Made by a program: the position numbers and the translations under genes
DNA from: an uncultured Pelagibacteraceae bacterium
Lineage (GTDB): Bacteria; Pseudomonadota; Alphaproteobacteria; Pelagibacterales; Pelagibacteraceae
DNA length: 38,602 bases
Reading direction: 5' to 3'
NCBI GenBank assembly: GCA_902615045.1
Contig: CACMNP010000011.1
Coordinates: forward strand, 1 to 38,602
Notes under the pieces: generated by a model
Databases searched by the model: none
Seen by the model: the letters and a program-made list of their open reading frames with translations, nothing else
What the model was told of the DNA's origin: nothing
Shown: piece by piece, positions 7,599-15,979 of the stretch
Layout of the letters: the number at the start of each line of letters is the position of its first letter
Position numbering within the stretch: position 1 is the first letter of the stretch

Positions 7599-8906
7599 TT
7601 ACAAAGTTTTAGCAAATTGCTTTAACAATTTAGCTGCACCTTTGTCCATATTCTGCAATCCTTTTTCGATTGATATTTTGCCGTTTAACATTGGCTCAAT
7701 ATTTTCGTAAATTACTTCACGAATTTGGGGCCAGTTACCAGCTCTATATCCACCAGGAATAGTTGAACCTTCTAAGCTTAATTGTTCACCAACTGCTTTA
7801 TGATATGGAGAAGCTCTATAGAAATTTATAGTTTCAGCTAACTCTATACCACCTTTAGTCACTGCAGAGTAACCAGTCATATTGTGATAATACAGATCCA
7901 TTTCTGGAGAACCCATAAATTCTATAAATTTAGCAAGTCCTTTGTACTCTTCCTCAGTATGACCATTTAAGATCCAGTTAGCAGCACCACCTATAAAAGT
8001 TGGATACTCTTTTCCTTTGGTTACTGAATCCCAGTAAGGAATATGATTAACTGTAAAGTTTGGAACAACACCTTTCATTCCACCAAATGATGCAGCAGAA
8101 CCAAACCAAAATGCAGCTTCACCTGCTATAAATGGTGCTTGATTGTCTCCCCACGCTCTTCCTTTATAGCCATATAAACCTTTATCATACCATTCTTTAA
8201 CTTTCTTCCAATGATAGACAAATGCATCAGTTTCAGCGAATAAAGTTTTTGTAGGAACAGCATCGTAACCATTATTTCCATCTAACATTAATAAATTATG
8301 TCTAGAAAAGAAATTTTCAGTCCAAATCCATGGACTATGACTTTGAACTAAAGGAATGTATCCAGCAGCTTTGATTTTTGGAGCCATGGCCTCAAATTCT
8401 TCATAAGTTTTTGGCACAGATTCAATTCCAACCTCTTTCAAAATGTCCATGTTTGCATACATCAAACAAGTTGAACTATTGAAAGGTACACCAATCATTT
8501 TTCCATCAGAGTCGGCATAGAAATTTTTAATGCCTGGAATATAGTTGTCAGCATCTACATCAATGCCATATTTCTTAGCCATTTCTTCAAAACCGATAAC
8601 AACACCATTTTTTACTTGAGCTACCATGATTGCAGCACCAGCATCATAAACCTGTGAATAGTGTGGTTGGTCGCCTGCTCTAAATGCAGCAATAGTTGCC
8701 GCCATGTTATCTTCATAACTTCCTTTTCCTGTAGGAATGACCGTATATTGATCTTGTGAAGCGTTAAATCTATTTGCAATTTCAATAATTACATCACCAA
8801 GAAAACCACTGTTTCCGTACCACCAATGAATTTCTGTTTTTGAATAACTGTGTGATGTAAAAGAGAAAGTAAATAGAATTGTTAAAACACTAAGTATTTT
8901 TTTCAT
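7599..8906 (-). CDS. ugpB: sn-glycerol-3-phosphate ABC transporter substrate-binding protein
   Basis: A 435-residue periplasmic binding protein of the family-1 (MalE/UgpB) type. The signal peptide is MKKILSVLTILFTFSFTSHSYS, followed by KTEIHWWYG; the IHWWYG start and the region RAGDQPHYSQVYDAGAA are typical of UgpB. Near the C-terminus GSTIPGGYRAGNWPQIR also matches the family. A strong Shine-Dalgarno (GAAGGA) lies 7-11 bases before the ATG. It is the first gene of the operon and is separated from the permease genes by a hairpin. In the UgpB family both G3P and glycerophosphocholine are known ligands; which one this protein prefers cannot be read from the sequence. Confidence 0.95.
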   Translation of the reverse strand: MKKILSVLTILFTFSFTSHSYSKTEIHWWYGNSGFLGDVIIEIANRFNASQDQYTVIPTGKGSYEDNMAATIAAFRAGDQPHYSQVYDAGAAIMVAQVKNGVVIGFEEMAKKYGIDVDADNYIPGIKNFYADSDGKMIGVPFNSSTCLMYANMDILKEVGIESVPKTYEEFEAMAPKIKAAGYIPLVQSHSPWIWTENFFSRHNLLMLDGNNGYDAVPTKTLFAETDAFVYHWKKVKEWYDKGLYGYKGRAWGDNQAPFIAGEAAFWFGSAASFGGMKGVVPNFTVNHIPYWDSVTKGKEYPTFIGGAANWILNGHTEEEYKGLAKFIEFMGSPEMDLYYHNMTGYSAVTKGGIELAETINFYRASPYHKAVGEQLSLEGSTIPGGYRAGNWPQIREVIYENIEPMLNGKISIEKGLQNMDKGAAKLLKQFAKTL

Positions 8907-8910
8907 ATCT

Positions 8911-8917
8911 ATCCTTC
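8911..8917 (-). promoter_or_regulatory. Ribosome binding site of ugpB
   Basis: On the minus strand GAAGGAT lies just before AGATATG, giving a good Shine-Dalgarno and spacing. Most genes in this window have little or no such motif, so it marks ugpB as strongly translated and fixes its start. Confidence 0.7.
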
Positions 8918-8936
8918 TGTTAAGTTTATTTTATTT

Positions 8937-8958
8937 TTTATTAATACTTTATTAATGT
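8937..8958. promoter_or_regulatory. Tandem 11-base repeats in the ugpB-glpD divergent region
   Basis: Two adjacent 11-mers, TTTATTAATAC and TTTATTAATGT, differ only in their last bases. They lie 31-52 bases upstream of the ugpB start, inside the 139-base region between the divergent ugpB and glpD genes. Tandem repeats one helical turn apart are the layout of PhoB-type and other tandem-dimer operators, but the bases do not match a Pho box. I found no convincing -35/-10 pair for either gene in the same region. It is a candidate operator only. Confidence 0.3.
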
Positions 8959-9045
8959 TAAGATATTATGAAATTGTAAATAATTGCATTTAAAATTTTA
9001 AATTTCTAAAAGAGGTTGTATATTTTAAAACAAATCATAATTTAA

Positions 9046-10197
9046 ATGTCTAAAATATTTGATTTATTCATAATAGGTGGCGGTATAAACGGTGCAGGTA
9101 TTGCAAGAGATGCTGCAGGTAGAGGTTTATCAGTTTGTTTAGCTGACAAAGGTGAGATTGGAGGAGCAACCTCATCTTGGTCGACGAAATTAGTACATGG
9201 TGGTCTTCGTTATTTAGAAAATTATGAATTCAAACTAGTTAGAGAATCTCTGAAAGAAAGAGAAATAGTTTATAAAATTGCCAGACATATTTCCAAACCG
9301 ATTCCTTTTATAATTCCTTATGCAGATAAAATTCGACCAGCCTGGTTAATTAAAATTGGTTTATTTTTGTATGATAATTTAGGTGGCAAAAGCAATATAC
9401 CAAAATCAAAAACGTTTGATCTTACAAAAAAATTTTCAAATATTCTTAAGCAAAAATACAAAACTGGTTTTCAATATTTTGACATACAAATTGACGATAA
9501 AAAATTAACGAAACTAAATGCTAAAGATGCAAAAAGAAATAAAGCTAAAATACTAGAATATAACAAAGTTAAAAAAGCTGAAATTATTGGCAATGAATGG
9601 ATTATTAGTCTTGAAAAAGGTGAAAAAGTAAAATCAAAAATTTTAATTAATGCATCTGGACCATGGATAAACGAAACCTTAAATAAAAATATAAAAATTA
9701 AATCTAAGAAAAAAATAAGATTAGTTAAAGGAAGTCATATTATTACAAAAAAATTGTACAAAGAAAATGTTGCATTCACATTTCAAAATACTGATAAAAG
9801 AATAATATTTGTGATACCTTATAAAGGGAAGTTTTCTTTAATTGGAACTACAGAAGTTGAGGTTAAATCACCAGAAAATAAAGGAATATCAAAAAAAGAA
9901 ATTACATATTTAATTCGTTCAGTAAATAATTACTTAAAAAAAAAAATCAGAACAAAGGACATTGTAGATACTTATTCAGGGATAAGACCTCTAATTGAAG
10001 ATTTTAATACAGCTTCAAAAGTCACAAGAGATTATGTTTTTGATTTAAAAATTATAAAAAAATTACCTTTATTGAATATATATGGAGGAAAACTAACCAC
10101 CTACAGAAAATTGTCTGAAAAAGTCCTTTTTGACCTTAGAAAGTTTTTACCTAAAACAAAAAAAGGTCCATGGACACACAAAAAGAAGCTTCTCTAA
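9046..10197 (+). CDS. glpD: Short glycerol-3-phosphate dehydrogenase (FAD), lacking the C-terminal domain
   Basis: This flavoenzyme oxidises G3P to dihydroxyacetone phosphate and passes electrons to quinone at the membrane. The Rossmann FAD motif is IIGGGINGAGIARDAAGRG (8-26), followed by KLVHGGLRYLENYEFKL, LVKGSHI, IVDTYSGIRPL and YGGKLTTYRK, all characteristic of GlpD. At 383 residues it is about 110-120 shorter than E. coli GlpD and ends at GPWTHKKKLL, the point where the C-terminal helical domain begins in full-length homologues. The downstream bases encode an unrelated protein in another frame, so this is not a simple frameshift. It is divergent from ugpB and so completes the G3P pathway. 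Confidence 0.92.
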   Translation: MSKIFDLFIIGGGINGAGIARDAAGRGLSVCLADKGEIGGATSSWSTKLVHGGLRYLENYEFKLVRESLKEREIVYKIARHISKPIPFIIPYADKIRPAWLIKIGLFLYDNLGGKSNIPKSKTFDLTKKFSNILKQKYKTGFQYFDIQIDDKKLTKLNAKDAKRNKAKILEYNKVKKAEIIGNEWIISLEKGEKVKSKILINASGPWINETLNKNIKIKSKKKIRLVKGSHIITKKLYKENVAFTFQNTDKRIIFVIPYKGKFSLIGTTEVEVKSPENKGISKKEITYLIRSVNNYLKKKIRTKDIVDTYSGIRPLIEDFNTASKVTRDYVFDLKIIKKLPLLNIYGGKLTTYRKLSEKVLFDLRKFLPKTKKGPWTHKKKLL

Positions 10198-10202
10198 ACT
10201 TA

Positions 10203-10877
10203 ATGACCGTTAAATTTGAAAAATTAAAAAAAACAATAATTAAATGTAATAAATGCCCTAGACTTGTGAGGTTTAGAAAAAAAATATCTACGGAAAAAAG
10301 AAAACAATATATGGACCAAACTTATTGGGGAAAACCAGTTACAGGTTTTGGAGATATAAATGGAAAAATAATGATTGTTGGTCTAGCACCAGCTGCTCAT
10401 GGTGGAACAAGAACAGGCAGAGTATTTACAGGCGATAAATCCTCAGATTTTTTATATAAATGTTTACACAATGTAAAAATTGCCAATCAAAGTAATTCAG
10501 ATCATATAAATGATGGATTAAAAATAAAAAATACCTTTATAACACCAGCTCTAAAGTGCGTTCCTCCAGGAGATAAACCATTAAATGAAGAGTTAAAAAA
10601 TTGCTTTGGTTTCTTTAAATCTGAATTTGAAATACTTAAAAATCTTAAAATAATTGTGGCTTTAGGTAAAATTGCCTTTGATACTTGCGTAAAATTTTAT
10701 AGAGAAAATTTTGATTATACTGAAAGAGTAAAATTTGGTCATGGAACATATTTTAAATTACCTAACAATGTGTTGTTAATGGGGTGTTATCATCCAAGTC
10801 CAAGAAATGTAAATACTGGACGAATAAATGAAAAACAAATGACTAAACTATTTAAAAAAGTAAAAGAACTAGTTTAA
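10203..10877 (+). CDS. udgB: Uracil-DNA glycosylase, family 5 (UdgB type) with 4Fe-4S site
   Basis: A 224-residue DNA repair enzyme that removes uracil (and in known family members other deaminated bases) from DNA. Motif 1 reads GLAPAAHGGTRTGR (60-73), the family-5 form that lacks the usual polar catalytic residue, followed by FTGDKSSDFLY; the last motif is GCYHPSPRNVNTGR (194-207) with the catalytic-loop histidine. Cysteines C15, C18 (CNKCPRL), C119 and C134 are placed to bind a 4Fe-4S cluster. An ATG at 10170 would add 11 residues and overlap glpD; I prefer the ATG at 10203, five bases past the glpD stop and just before the conserved region. It is cotranscribed with glpD and has no evident functional link to it. 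Confidence 0.93.
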   Translation: MTVKFEKLKKTIIKCNKCPRLVRFRKKISTEKRKQYMDQTYWGKPVTGFGDINGKIMIVGLAPAAHGGTRTGRVFTGDKSSDFLYKCLHNVKIANQSNSDHINDGLKIKNTFITPALKCVPPGDKPLNEELKNCFGFFKSEFEILKNLKIIVALGKIAFDTCVKFYRENFDYTERVKFGHGTYFKLPNNVLLMGCYHPSPRNVNTGRINEKQMTKLFKKVKELV

Positions 10878-11261
10878 TTTGTTAATAAGTGCTACTGGAA
10901 GTTTTACTGGTTTTCCCAACTTATTTAGAGATACTAATTTAATCTCTGCATCACATAAAATATCTGATTTTCTTTTAATTACTTGTGACATTGTAATTGT
11001 AGTCAAAGTATTAGATTTTATTTTTGTGAAAACGGTAATTTTATCCTCAAATTTAGCTGGTTTTTTAAAATCTACGTTGCAAGTTTTTACTGCTATTAAA
11101 ACATTATGTTTATCTAATAACTTTTTATTCGAATATCCCAAGGAATAAATAAGCTCAGATCTTGCTCTTTCAAAGTACTTTAAATAATTTGCGTGGTAAA
11201 CAATTCCACCAAAATCAGTATCCTCATAGTATACTTTTAAATTATACTTAAATACTTTCAT
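10869..11261 (-). CDS. ybgC: YbgC-like acyl-CoA thioesterase (hotdog fold)
   Basis: A 130-residue hotdog-fold thioesterase. The family motif VYYEDTDFGGIVYHANYLKY is intact, with the catalytic aspartate D16 (second D of EDTD). Known YbgC proteins hydrolyse short- or medium-chain acyl-CoA and usually sit next to the tol-pal genes; here no tol gene is nearby. The start is taken as the ATG at 11261; a TTG one codon upstream is possible. It follows the DUF3047 gene by 19 bases and its 3' end overlaps the convergent glycosylase gene by nine bases. Confidence 0.9.
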   Translation of the reverse strand: MKVFKYNLKVYYEDTDFGGIVYHANYLKYFERARSELIYSLGYSNKKLLDKHNVLIAVKTCNVDFKKPAKFEDKITVFTKIKSNTLTTITMSQVIKRKSDILCDAEIKLVSLNKLGKPVKLPVALINKLN

Positions 11262-11280
11262 CAATTGATATTAATAAAAT

Positions 11281-11934
11281 TTATTGAGAAGAAAAATAGA
11301 TATTTTGATAGTAAGTAATTGATTTTTTCTTTGAATTATCTGTATCTGACATGATCGCTATACCATCTAGCTCATTAACATCTAAATTATGGAATTTCTT
11401 GAAATCTTCTTTAACGTTTGCTTTGACAGTTACCCATTCATTTAAATTTGTTTTGGTAGTAGCAAGTACATTATCAATGGACTTTTTAGTATATGGGCTT
11501 GGAAAGTTGCTTCCAACTTCTTGATTGCTTGAAAAAACATAATTTATTGCTCTATTGGATAAAGGTGTTGCTCCAGTTTTTTTAATGACGAATACTCTTC
11601 CTGCAAAGTCATGGCCCTTTTTAGCTGTCTCATCTATCCCTGGTATGTCTTTCTCAATTTTCCAAGTTATATTTATGAAAGGTGTTTCATTCAGATCAAT
11701 TTTAATCTCCTTACCTAAGCCAGAAGCAGCATTATCAGCAATAGCTTTAAGGTAATTACCATTTTCATCAGAGCCAACAGAATATTCAGTCTTATTATCT
11801 GCCCCTCTTACTTTTCTCACAGTTAATTCTGATAATTCTTTTTCTGTAAACTCAAATACTTTTATATCTTCTGCATACAAATTAGTTTGAAAAAATGCCA
11901 AGACCAAAATTAAATTAAATAAAAATCTAAACAT
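11281..11934 (-). CDS. Exported DUF3047 family protein
   Basis: A 217-residue protein with a signal peptide (MFRFLFNLILVLAFFQTNLYA). The mature part matches the DUF3047 pattern: ITWKIEKD, GHDFAGRVFVI, NYVFSSNQEVGSNFPSPY, and GIAIMSDTDNS with YYQNIYF at the end. The fold resembles a carbohydrate-binding-like beta sandwich in published domain descriptions as far as I recall; the function is unknown. A purine-rich AGAGAGG lies just before the ATG. It precedes the ybgC-like gene by 19 bases and probably shares its transcript. Confidence 0.85.
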   Translation of the reverse strand: MFRFLFNLILVLAFFQTNLYAEDIKVFEFTEKELSELTVRKVRGADNKTEYSVGSDENGNYLKAIADNAASGLGKEIKIDLNETPFINITWKIEKDIPGIDETAKKGHDFAGRVFVIKKTGATPLSNRAINYVFSSNQEVGSNFPSPYTKKSIDNVLATTKTNLNEWVTVKANVKEDFKKFHNLDVNELDGIAIMSDTDNSKKKSITYYQNIYFSSQ

Positions 11935-11978
11935 GTCCTCTCTATATAAAAGATAAAATAATTTTCAAATTCAAAATT

Positions 11979-12010
11979 TTGACATTATTTAAACATGCAT
12001 AAATCATTAT
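11979..12010 (+). promoter_or_regulatory. Possible promoter for the 43-residue plus-strand ORF
   Basis: A perfect TTGACA lies at 11979-11984 and CATTAT at 12005-12010, with a spacer of 20 bases, longer than the ideal 17. It points toward the small frame starting at 12030. The -35 match is notable but the spacing is poor, so the call is weak. Confidence 0.3.
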
Positions 12011-12029
12011 TGTTCTCTATTTAGATGAT

Positions 12030-12161
12030 ATGAAGTTGGCAGTTCTTTTTGGTTTGATGATTTATTGGTCTATAATTATAACTGCGCCTGTAATTTCAAA
12101 AAATTCTGAAAAATTTGGAGAAAAAAAGGTATTAATACCTCTTAAAAAACCAAGAATTTAA
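12030..12161 (+). CDS. Small membrane or exported peptide, 43 residues
   Basis: An ATG frame of 43 codons in the gap between two minus-strand genes. It has a hydrophobic N-terminal helix (MKLAVLFGLMIYWSIIITAP) and a short basic tail ending LIPLKKPRI. It could be a single-span membrane peptide or an uncleaved signal sequence. A TTGACA hexamer lies about 45 bases upstream. Its stop overlaps the stop of the convergent dehydrogenase gene by four bases, the same tight tail-to-tail packing seen elsewhere here. There is no family I recognise; a chance ORF is possible. Confidence 0.4.
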   Translation: MKLAVLFGLMIYWSIIITAPVISKNSEKFGEKKVLIPLKKPRI

Positions 12162-13162
12162 GGCAGAAGCACTATCTTGGGTGCTGAACAAGTTCCATCA
12201 TGAATTTCTTTAAAGGCTCCCCAACCATCTTTAAGATTTCTGTACTCAATCCACTCTATCTTCCCTAGCTTGTTATTAGTTAAAATATCAATAGTTTCCC
12301 CAAATTCTTTGTTTGTGTAACAATAAGTTCCAATAAAAGTAACTTCTTGTAGAGTTGCTTTTCTAAAATTAAAAGATCCTGCGGGCTGCGTTAGTCCGAT
12401 ATGAACTATTATTCCTCCTGGTTTTACTACGCTGATTGCCTGTTGTCTTGAAACTTCAAGTCCAACAGTATCAAAAACTAAATCAAAACTGCTCTCTTTA
12501 ATATCCTTATGATCTGGTGACACTGTTTTTGCATCTACGTATTTAGAGCATTCATTTAATCTTTTTTGATTAGGATCAGAAATTGTTAGATTAGTATTTC
12601 CTTGGATCTTGGATAAAATTAATGCACACAAAAGTCCAATTGCTCCACCACCCTGAACAAGCGTTCTACATTCATTTAATGGTTTTTTTGATGCTTCTAC
12701 TGCCAATAATACTGCATGATATGAAACTGCTGTTGGTTCAGCAACCGCAGCCTCTTTTACATCAAGCTTTTCAGGAACTTTGAAAATATTGTGATCTGGA
12801 ACTGTAATGAGTTCAGCAAAAGCACCTTGTCTTTCATAAGGTCTATTCATTCCTAGAAGCACTCTATCTGGACATAAATGTTCTCTTCCGCTTTTGCAGT
12901 ATTCACAATTTCTACAAGTTATTAATGGATTAAGAACTGAAATTTGATCTTTAAGCTTACCATTAATTATTTGACCGCTAACTTCATGGCCTAAAATTAA
13001 AGGTGGAATTCTTCTCTCATCTTTTCCGTGGTAAGCATGCATATCTGAGCCACAGATGCCAGATGCATGAACTTTAAGAATACTTTCACCAGGTTTTTCA
13101 GAAGGTTCTTTTTCCTCCCTAAATTCCATTTCCTCAACACCAGTGTAGACAAGGGCTTTCAT
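12158..13162 (-). CDS. Zinc-dependent medium-chain alcohol/polyol dehydrogenase
   Basis: A 334-residue MDR-family dehydrogenase. Catalytic zinc ligands are C37 (GICGSD) and H59-E60 (GHE); the structural zinc site has four cysteines in CRNCEYCKSGREHLC (C83, C86, C89, C97); the NAD(P) motif is GGGAIG (171-176). The layout fits the sorbitol/threonine dehydrogenase branch, which oxidises a secondary alcohol to a ketone. It is the last gene of the TRAP/NCS1 operon, starting two bases after the permease stop, so it probably acts on a compound brought in by one of those transporters. The exact substrate cannot be read from the sequence. Confidence 0.9.
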   Translation of the reverse strand: MKALVYTGVEEMEFREEKEPSEKPGESILKVHASGICGSDMHAYHGKDERRIPPLILGHEVSGQIINGKLKDQISVLNPLITCRNCEYCKSGREHLCPDRVLLGMNRPYERQGAFAELITVPDHNIFKVPEKLDVKEAAVAEPTAVSYHAVLLAVEASKKPLNECRTLVQGGGAIGLLCALILSKIQGNTNLTISDPNQKRLNECSKYVDAKTVSPDHKDIKESSFDLVFDTVGLEVSRQQAISVVKPGGIIVHIGLTQPAGSFNFRKATLQEVTFIGTYCYTNKEFGETIDILTNNKLGKIEWIEYRNLKDGWGAFKEIHDGTCSAPKIVLLP

Positions 13163-13164
13163 TA

Positions 13165-14619
13165 TTACTTATTATTTAATAAATAATATACTAAATAAGA
13201 TACGAATGCTCCAATAATCCATCCAAAAGATTGATATTGTATTAAATTTTCATTTAGCAAAGATGATAAAGAAAATATTGATCCAATTAAAAGAGCATAC
13301 AATGCTTTGATGTTCCAACCATTGCTGTAAATATATTCCGTATGTTCTTTAGGATAAAAAAGCTCTTTATGGTTAATTTGTTGTTTTTTAAATAAATAAT
13401 AGTCTGCAACTAATACACCAAAAATTGGCCCAAAAGTCGTCGCTACAGCTTCAACAAAAATTAGAACATTGGCTTTGCTGAAAATTGAAAGCCAAAATGT
13501 TGAAATAATTAATCCAATAATTGATATTAAAATTCCTGTTTTTTTTAACGTTAGAGAGTTTGGGAAAAAATTTATCAATGTATTTTGCGAAGGAATATAA
13601 TTTGCTATCAAATTAGTTGATAACGAAGAGATAATAATAAATATCAAACAAAAGAAGGTTAGAAAATTATTATTAAATTTTCCAACTATATCATTTGGAT
13701 TTGTAAGTAGACTTGAAGCATTTAAACCTTTACTTGTAAGAATTATATCTGAACCTAAAGTGATCAAAACTGAGAAAAAAGAAAAGAATATTAAATTTAA
13801 TATTATACTTAAGTTTCCTTTGGTCATTTCTTTATAATTCATTGAGTATCTAGAAAAGTCTCCAAAAGTGAGAAGCACTATAGCAAAATAAGCAAATAAA
13901 GTTCCTGTGATTGAAATTATTGGAGCGATATTTGACTGAATTGCAAAATTGCTAAAGACTAAGCTTAGCTTTATTCCATTAAGTAGTTCATTGTAATACT
14001 CAGATAAAATAACAATTAATAAAACAGATAGTCCTAAATATATTGAAAGACCTGAAAAATTAATAAATGTTTTTAGAAAATTTTGTCCTTTTGTAAAAAG
14101 GATGTATTGAAATATTAAAGTTAAAAATAAACAAACCCAATCAATTAAATTTAAACCAAAAAAGAATAATAGAAATATTTCATTCTGTAAGAGTTGATTG
14201 TCTATTTTAAATATTATGATCCTAGCAATGTAACCTAGTGACTTAGATATAAAGAATGTTTGTACACCAAACATGAATAAACCAACTAACCCCCTGATCA
14301 TTCCTACATATCTGGCACCAGTAAAACCCATTGAAAGTCTGAGAATTGTTGGAAAACTTAATCCGCTACTTTGAGAAATTTTTCCAATAATGTTAGCAAA
14401 AAAGAATACTAATAATCCTGCTAGCAATGATCCTGTTAAGACAACAAAAAAATTTAGATCATAGAATAAATATAAAGCTGATATTAAAGAGAACCCAACT
14501 ATTGTTTGAATATTTATCGCCCAAAAGTTAAAGTAATTTTTCCAACTCCAGTCTCTATTATTAGGATTTATTGAAACTAGTTCCCAATTTCTAAGTTGAA
14601 ATTTTTCGCTTTGATTCAC
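13165..14619 (-). CDS. NCS1-family nucleobase/hydantoin/allantoin-type permease
   Basis: A 484-residue membrane protein with about twelve hydrophobic helices. The N-terminal region (NRDWSWKNYFNFWAIN) and the stretch GLSFPTILRLSMGFTGAR followed by RGLVGLFMFGVQTFF are typical of the NCS1 (cytosine/purine, hydantoin, allantoin) cation symporters. The FGVQTFF stretch differs from the more usual FGxQ-W forms, so the substrate may differ. The start codon is GTG, 22 bases after the dctM stop. Finding an NCS1 carrier inside a TRAP operon is unusual; it may import a nitrogen heterocycle processed with the neighbouring dehydrogenase. Confidence 0.9.
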   Translation of the reverse strand: MNQSEKFQLRNWELVSINPNNRDWSWKNYFNFWAINIQTIVGFSLISALYLFYDLNFFVVLTGSLLAGLLVFFFANIIGKISQSSGLSFPTILRLSMGFTGARYVGMIRGLVGLFMFGVQTFFISKSLGYIARIIIFKIDNQLLQNEIFLLFFFGLNLIDWVCLFLTLIFQYILFTKGQNFLKTFINFSGLSIYLGLSVLLIVILSEYYNELLNGIKLSLVFSNFAIQSNIAPIISITGTLFAYFAIVLLTFGDFSRYSMNYKEMTKGNLSIILNLIFFSFFSVLITLGSDIILTSKGLNASSLLTNPNDIVGKFNNNFLTFFCLIFIIISSLSTNLIANYIPSQNTLINFFPNSLTLKKTGILISIIGLIISTFWLSIFSKANVLIFVEAVATTFGPIFGVLVADYYLFKKQQINHKELFYPKEHTEYIYSNGWNIKALYALLIGSIFSLSSLLNENLIQYQSFGWIIGAFVSYLVYYLLNNK

Positions 14620-14641
14620 TTAAGTGATATTAATCAATTAT

Positions 14642-15979
14642 TTACTGCTGTCCATATAAGAGAGTTGGTAACCACAGTACTATTTTTGGATAAGCTATGA
14701 TTATAATTAATCCAATTATCTGCAAAACCATGAACTGCATCATTCCAAGATAAATATCTTTTAAATCCCAACTTGGAACAACACCTTTTAAGAAATAAGC
14801 AGATAACGCTACGGGGGGTGAGAGCCAGGCGGTTTGCAAATTAACAGCAACAAGGATTGCAAACCAAGTTAAATTAAATCCTAATGCTTCAACTAATGGT
14901 AAAATAATAGGAACAACTATCATAACAATAGGTACCCACTCTAGTGGCCATCCTAAAAGAAAAATCATAATCATGATTATTCCTAAAATTAAATATTTAT
15001 TCATCTCAAGTGATAATAGAAAATCTGTTAAAACCATTGGGGTTCCTAATCTTGCAAACACTGCTCCGAAGAAATTAGAAGCAGCAACTAAAACCATAAT
15101 TAATGCAGAAATCTCTAGAGTTTTAACTAAAGCATCTTGTAATTTTTTTAATGTTAATTTTTTGTAAGCTAATGAAAGTAATAATGCACCACCTGCACCA
15201 CATCCTGCAGCCTCTGTTGGTGTAGCAAATCCAAATAGAATACTACCTAATGCAGCAAATACTAAAGCAGCAGGTGGCACTAATCCTAAGAAAAATTCTA
15301 GCCATAATTTTTTTAAATCTGTTGTTCTTAATTCTTCTGGTATGGGTGGCCCTAATTTCGGGTTCATCATACATCTGAATGTAGTATATGCAGCATATAA
15401 GCATGCCAACAATATTCCTGGAACAATTGCTGCAGCAAATAAATCAGTTACGGGAATTTCCATAATTGGACCCATAACTACAAGCATTATACTCGGTGGA
15501 ATTAGAATACCTAAAGTTCCTCCAGCAGTAATCGTACCAGCAGCTAATTTTACATCATAATTAGACCTGTTCATTGATTTTGCAGCCATAATTCCAAGAA
15601 TTGTAACCGATGCACCAACTATTCCAGTTGCAGCTGCAAATATTACCGAAACAAATAAAACTGCATAATATAAAGAGCCTCTAACTCTTGCCAACATCAT
15701 TTGGAAAGCTGAGAATAATCTCTCCATTAAACCTGCTTGTTCCATCATTATTCCCATAAATACAAATAAGGGGACGGCGGCGAGGGTTTGTTCGGTCATT
15801 ACCATCGAAAATTGTAATGTCATTAAATAGAAAACTAATTTTCCAAAACCTAAATATCCAAATACGAAACCTAAAAAAATAAGAGTAAATGAAATTGGAA
15901 ATCCTATAAATATTGCAAACAACATCACTCCAATAAGTATGAAACCTAAAATTGCTGGGTCTATTAAATGTGAAAGCAT
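14642..15979 (-). CDS. dctM: TRAP transporter large permease DctM (system 1)
   Basis: A 445-residue membrane protein of the DctM family, the main channel of a tripartite ATP-independent periplasmic transporter driven by the sodium gradient. It has about twelve to thirteen helices, with the conserved ATGIVGASVTILGIMAA region, GTLGILIPPSIMLVVMG and FATPTEAAGCGAGGALL, and a second WLSPPVALSAYFLKGV motif near the C-terminus. The sequence style is that of the group annotated for mannitol/chloroaromatic or alpha-keto-acid transport. Its start overlaps the dctQ stop by one base. Confidence 0.95.
   Translation of the reverse strand: MLSHLIDPAILGFILIGVMLFAIFIGFPISFTLIFLGFVFGYLGFGKLVFYLMTLQFSMVMTEQTLAAVPLFVFMGIMMEQAGLMERLFSAFQMMLARVRGSLYYAVLFVSVIFAAATGIVGASVTILGIMAAKSMNRSNYDVKLAAGTITAGGTLGILIPPSIMLVVMGPIMEIPVTDLFAAAIVPGILLACLYAAYTTFRCMMNPKLGPPIPEELRTTDLKKLWLEFFLGLVPPAALVFAALGSILFGFATPTEAAGCGAGGALLLSLAYKKLTLKKLQDALVKTLEISALIMVLVAASNFFGAVFARLGTPMVLTDFLLSLEMNKYLILGIIMIMIFLLGWPLEWVPIVMIVVPIILPLVEALGFNLTWFAILVAVNLQTAWLSPPVALSAYFLKGVVPSWDLKDIYLGMMQFMVLQIIGLIIIIAYPKIVLWLPTLLYGQQ

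Noticed and set aside
8907..9045. Pho box upstream of ugpB
   Set aside because: The tandem repeats have the right period but the bases do not match CTGTCAT-type half sites.
10170..10202. Longer start for the uracil-DNA glycosylase
   Set aside because: It would overlap glpD by 28 bases and adds 11 residues without conservation; the ATG at 10203 fits the family start.
10198..10310. Remnant of the missing GlpD C-terminal domain by frameshift
   Set aside because: All frames after the glpD stop encode the glycosylase N-terminus or stops; no GlpD-like residues remain.
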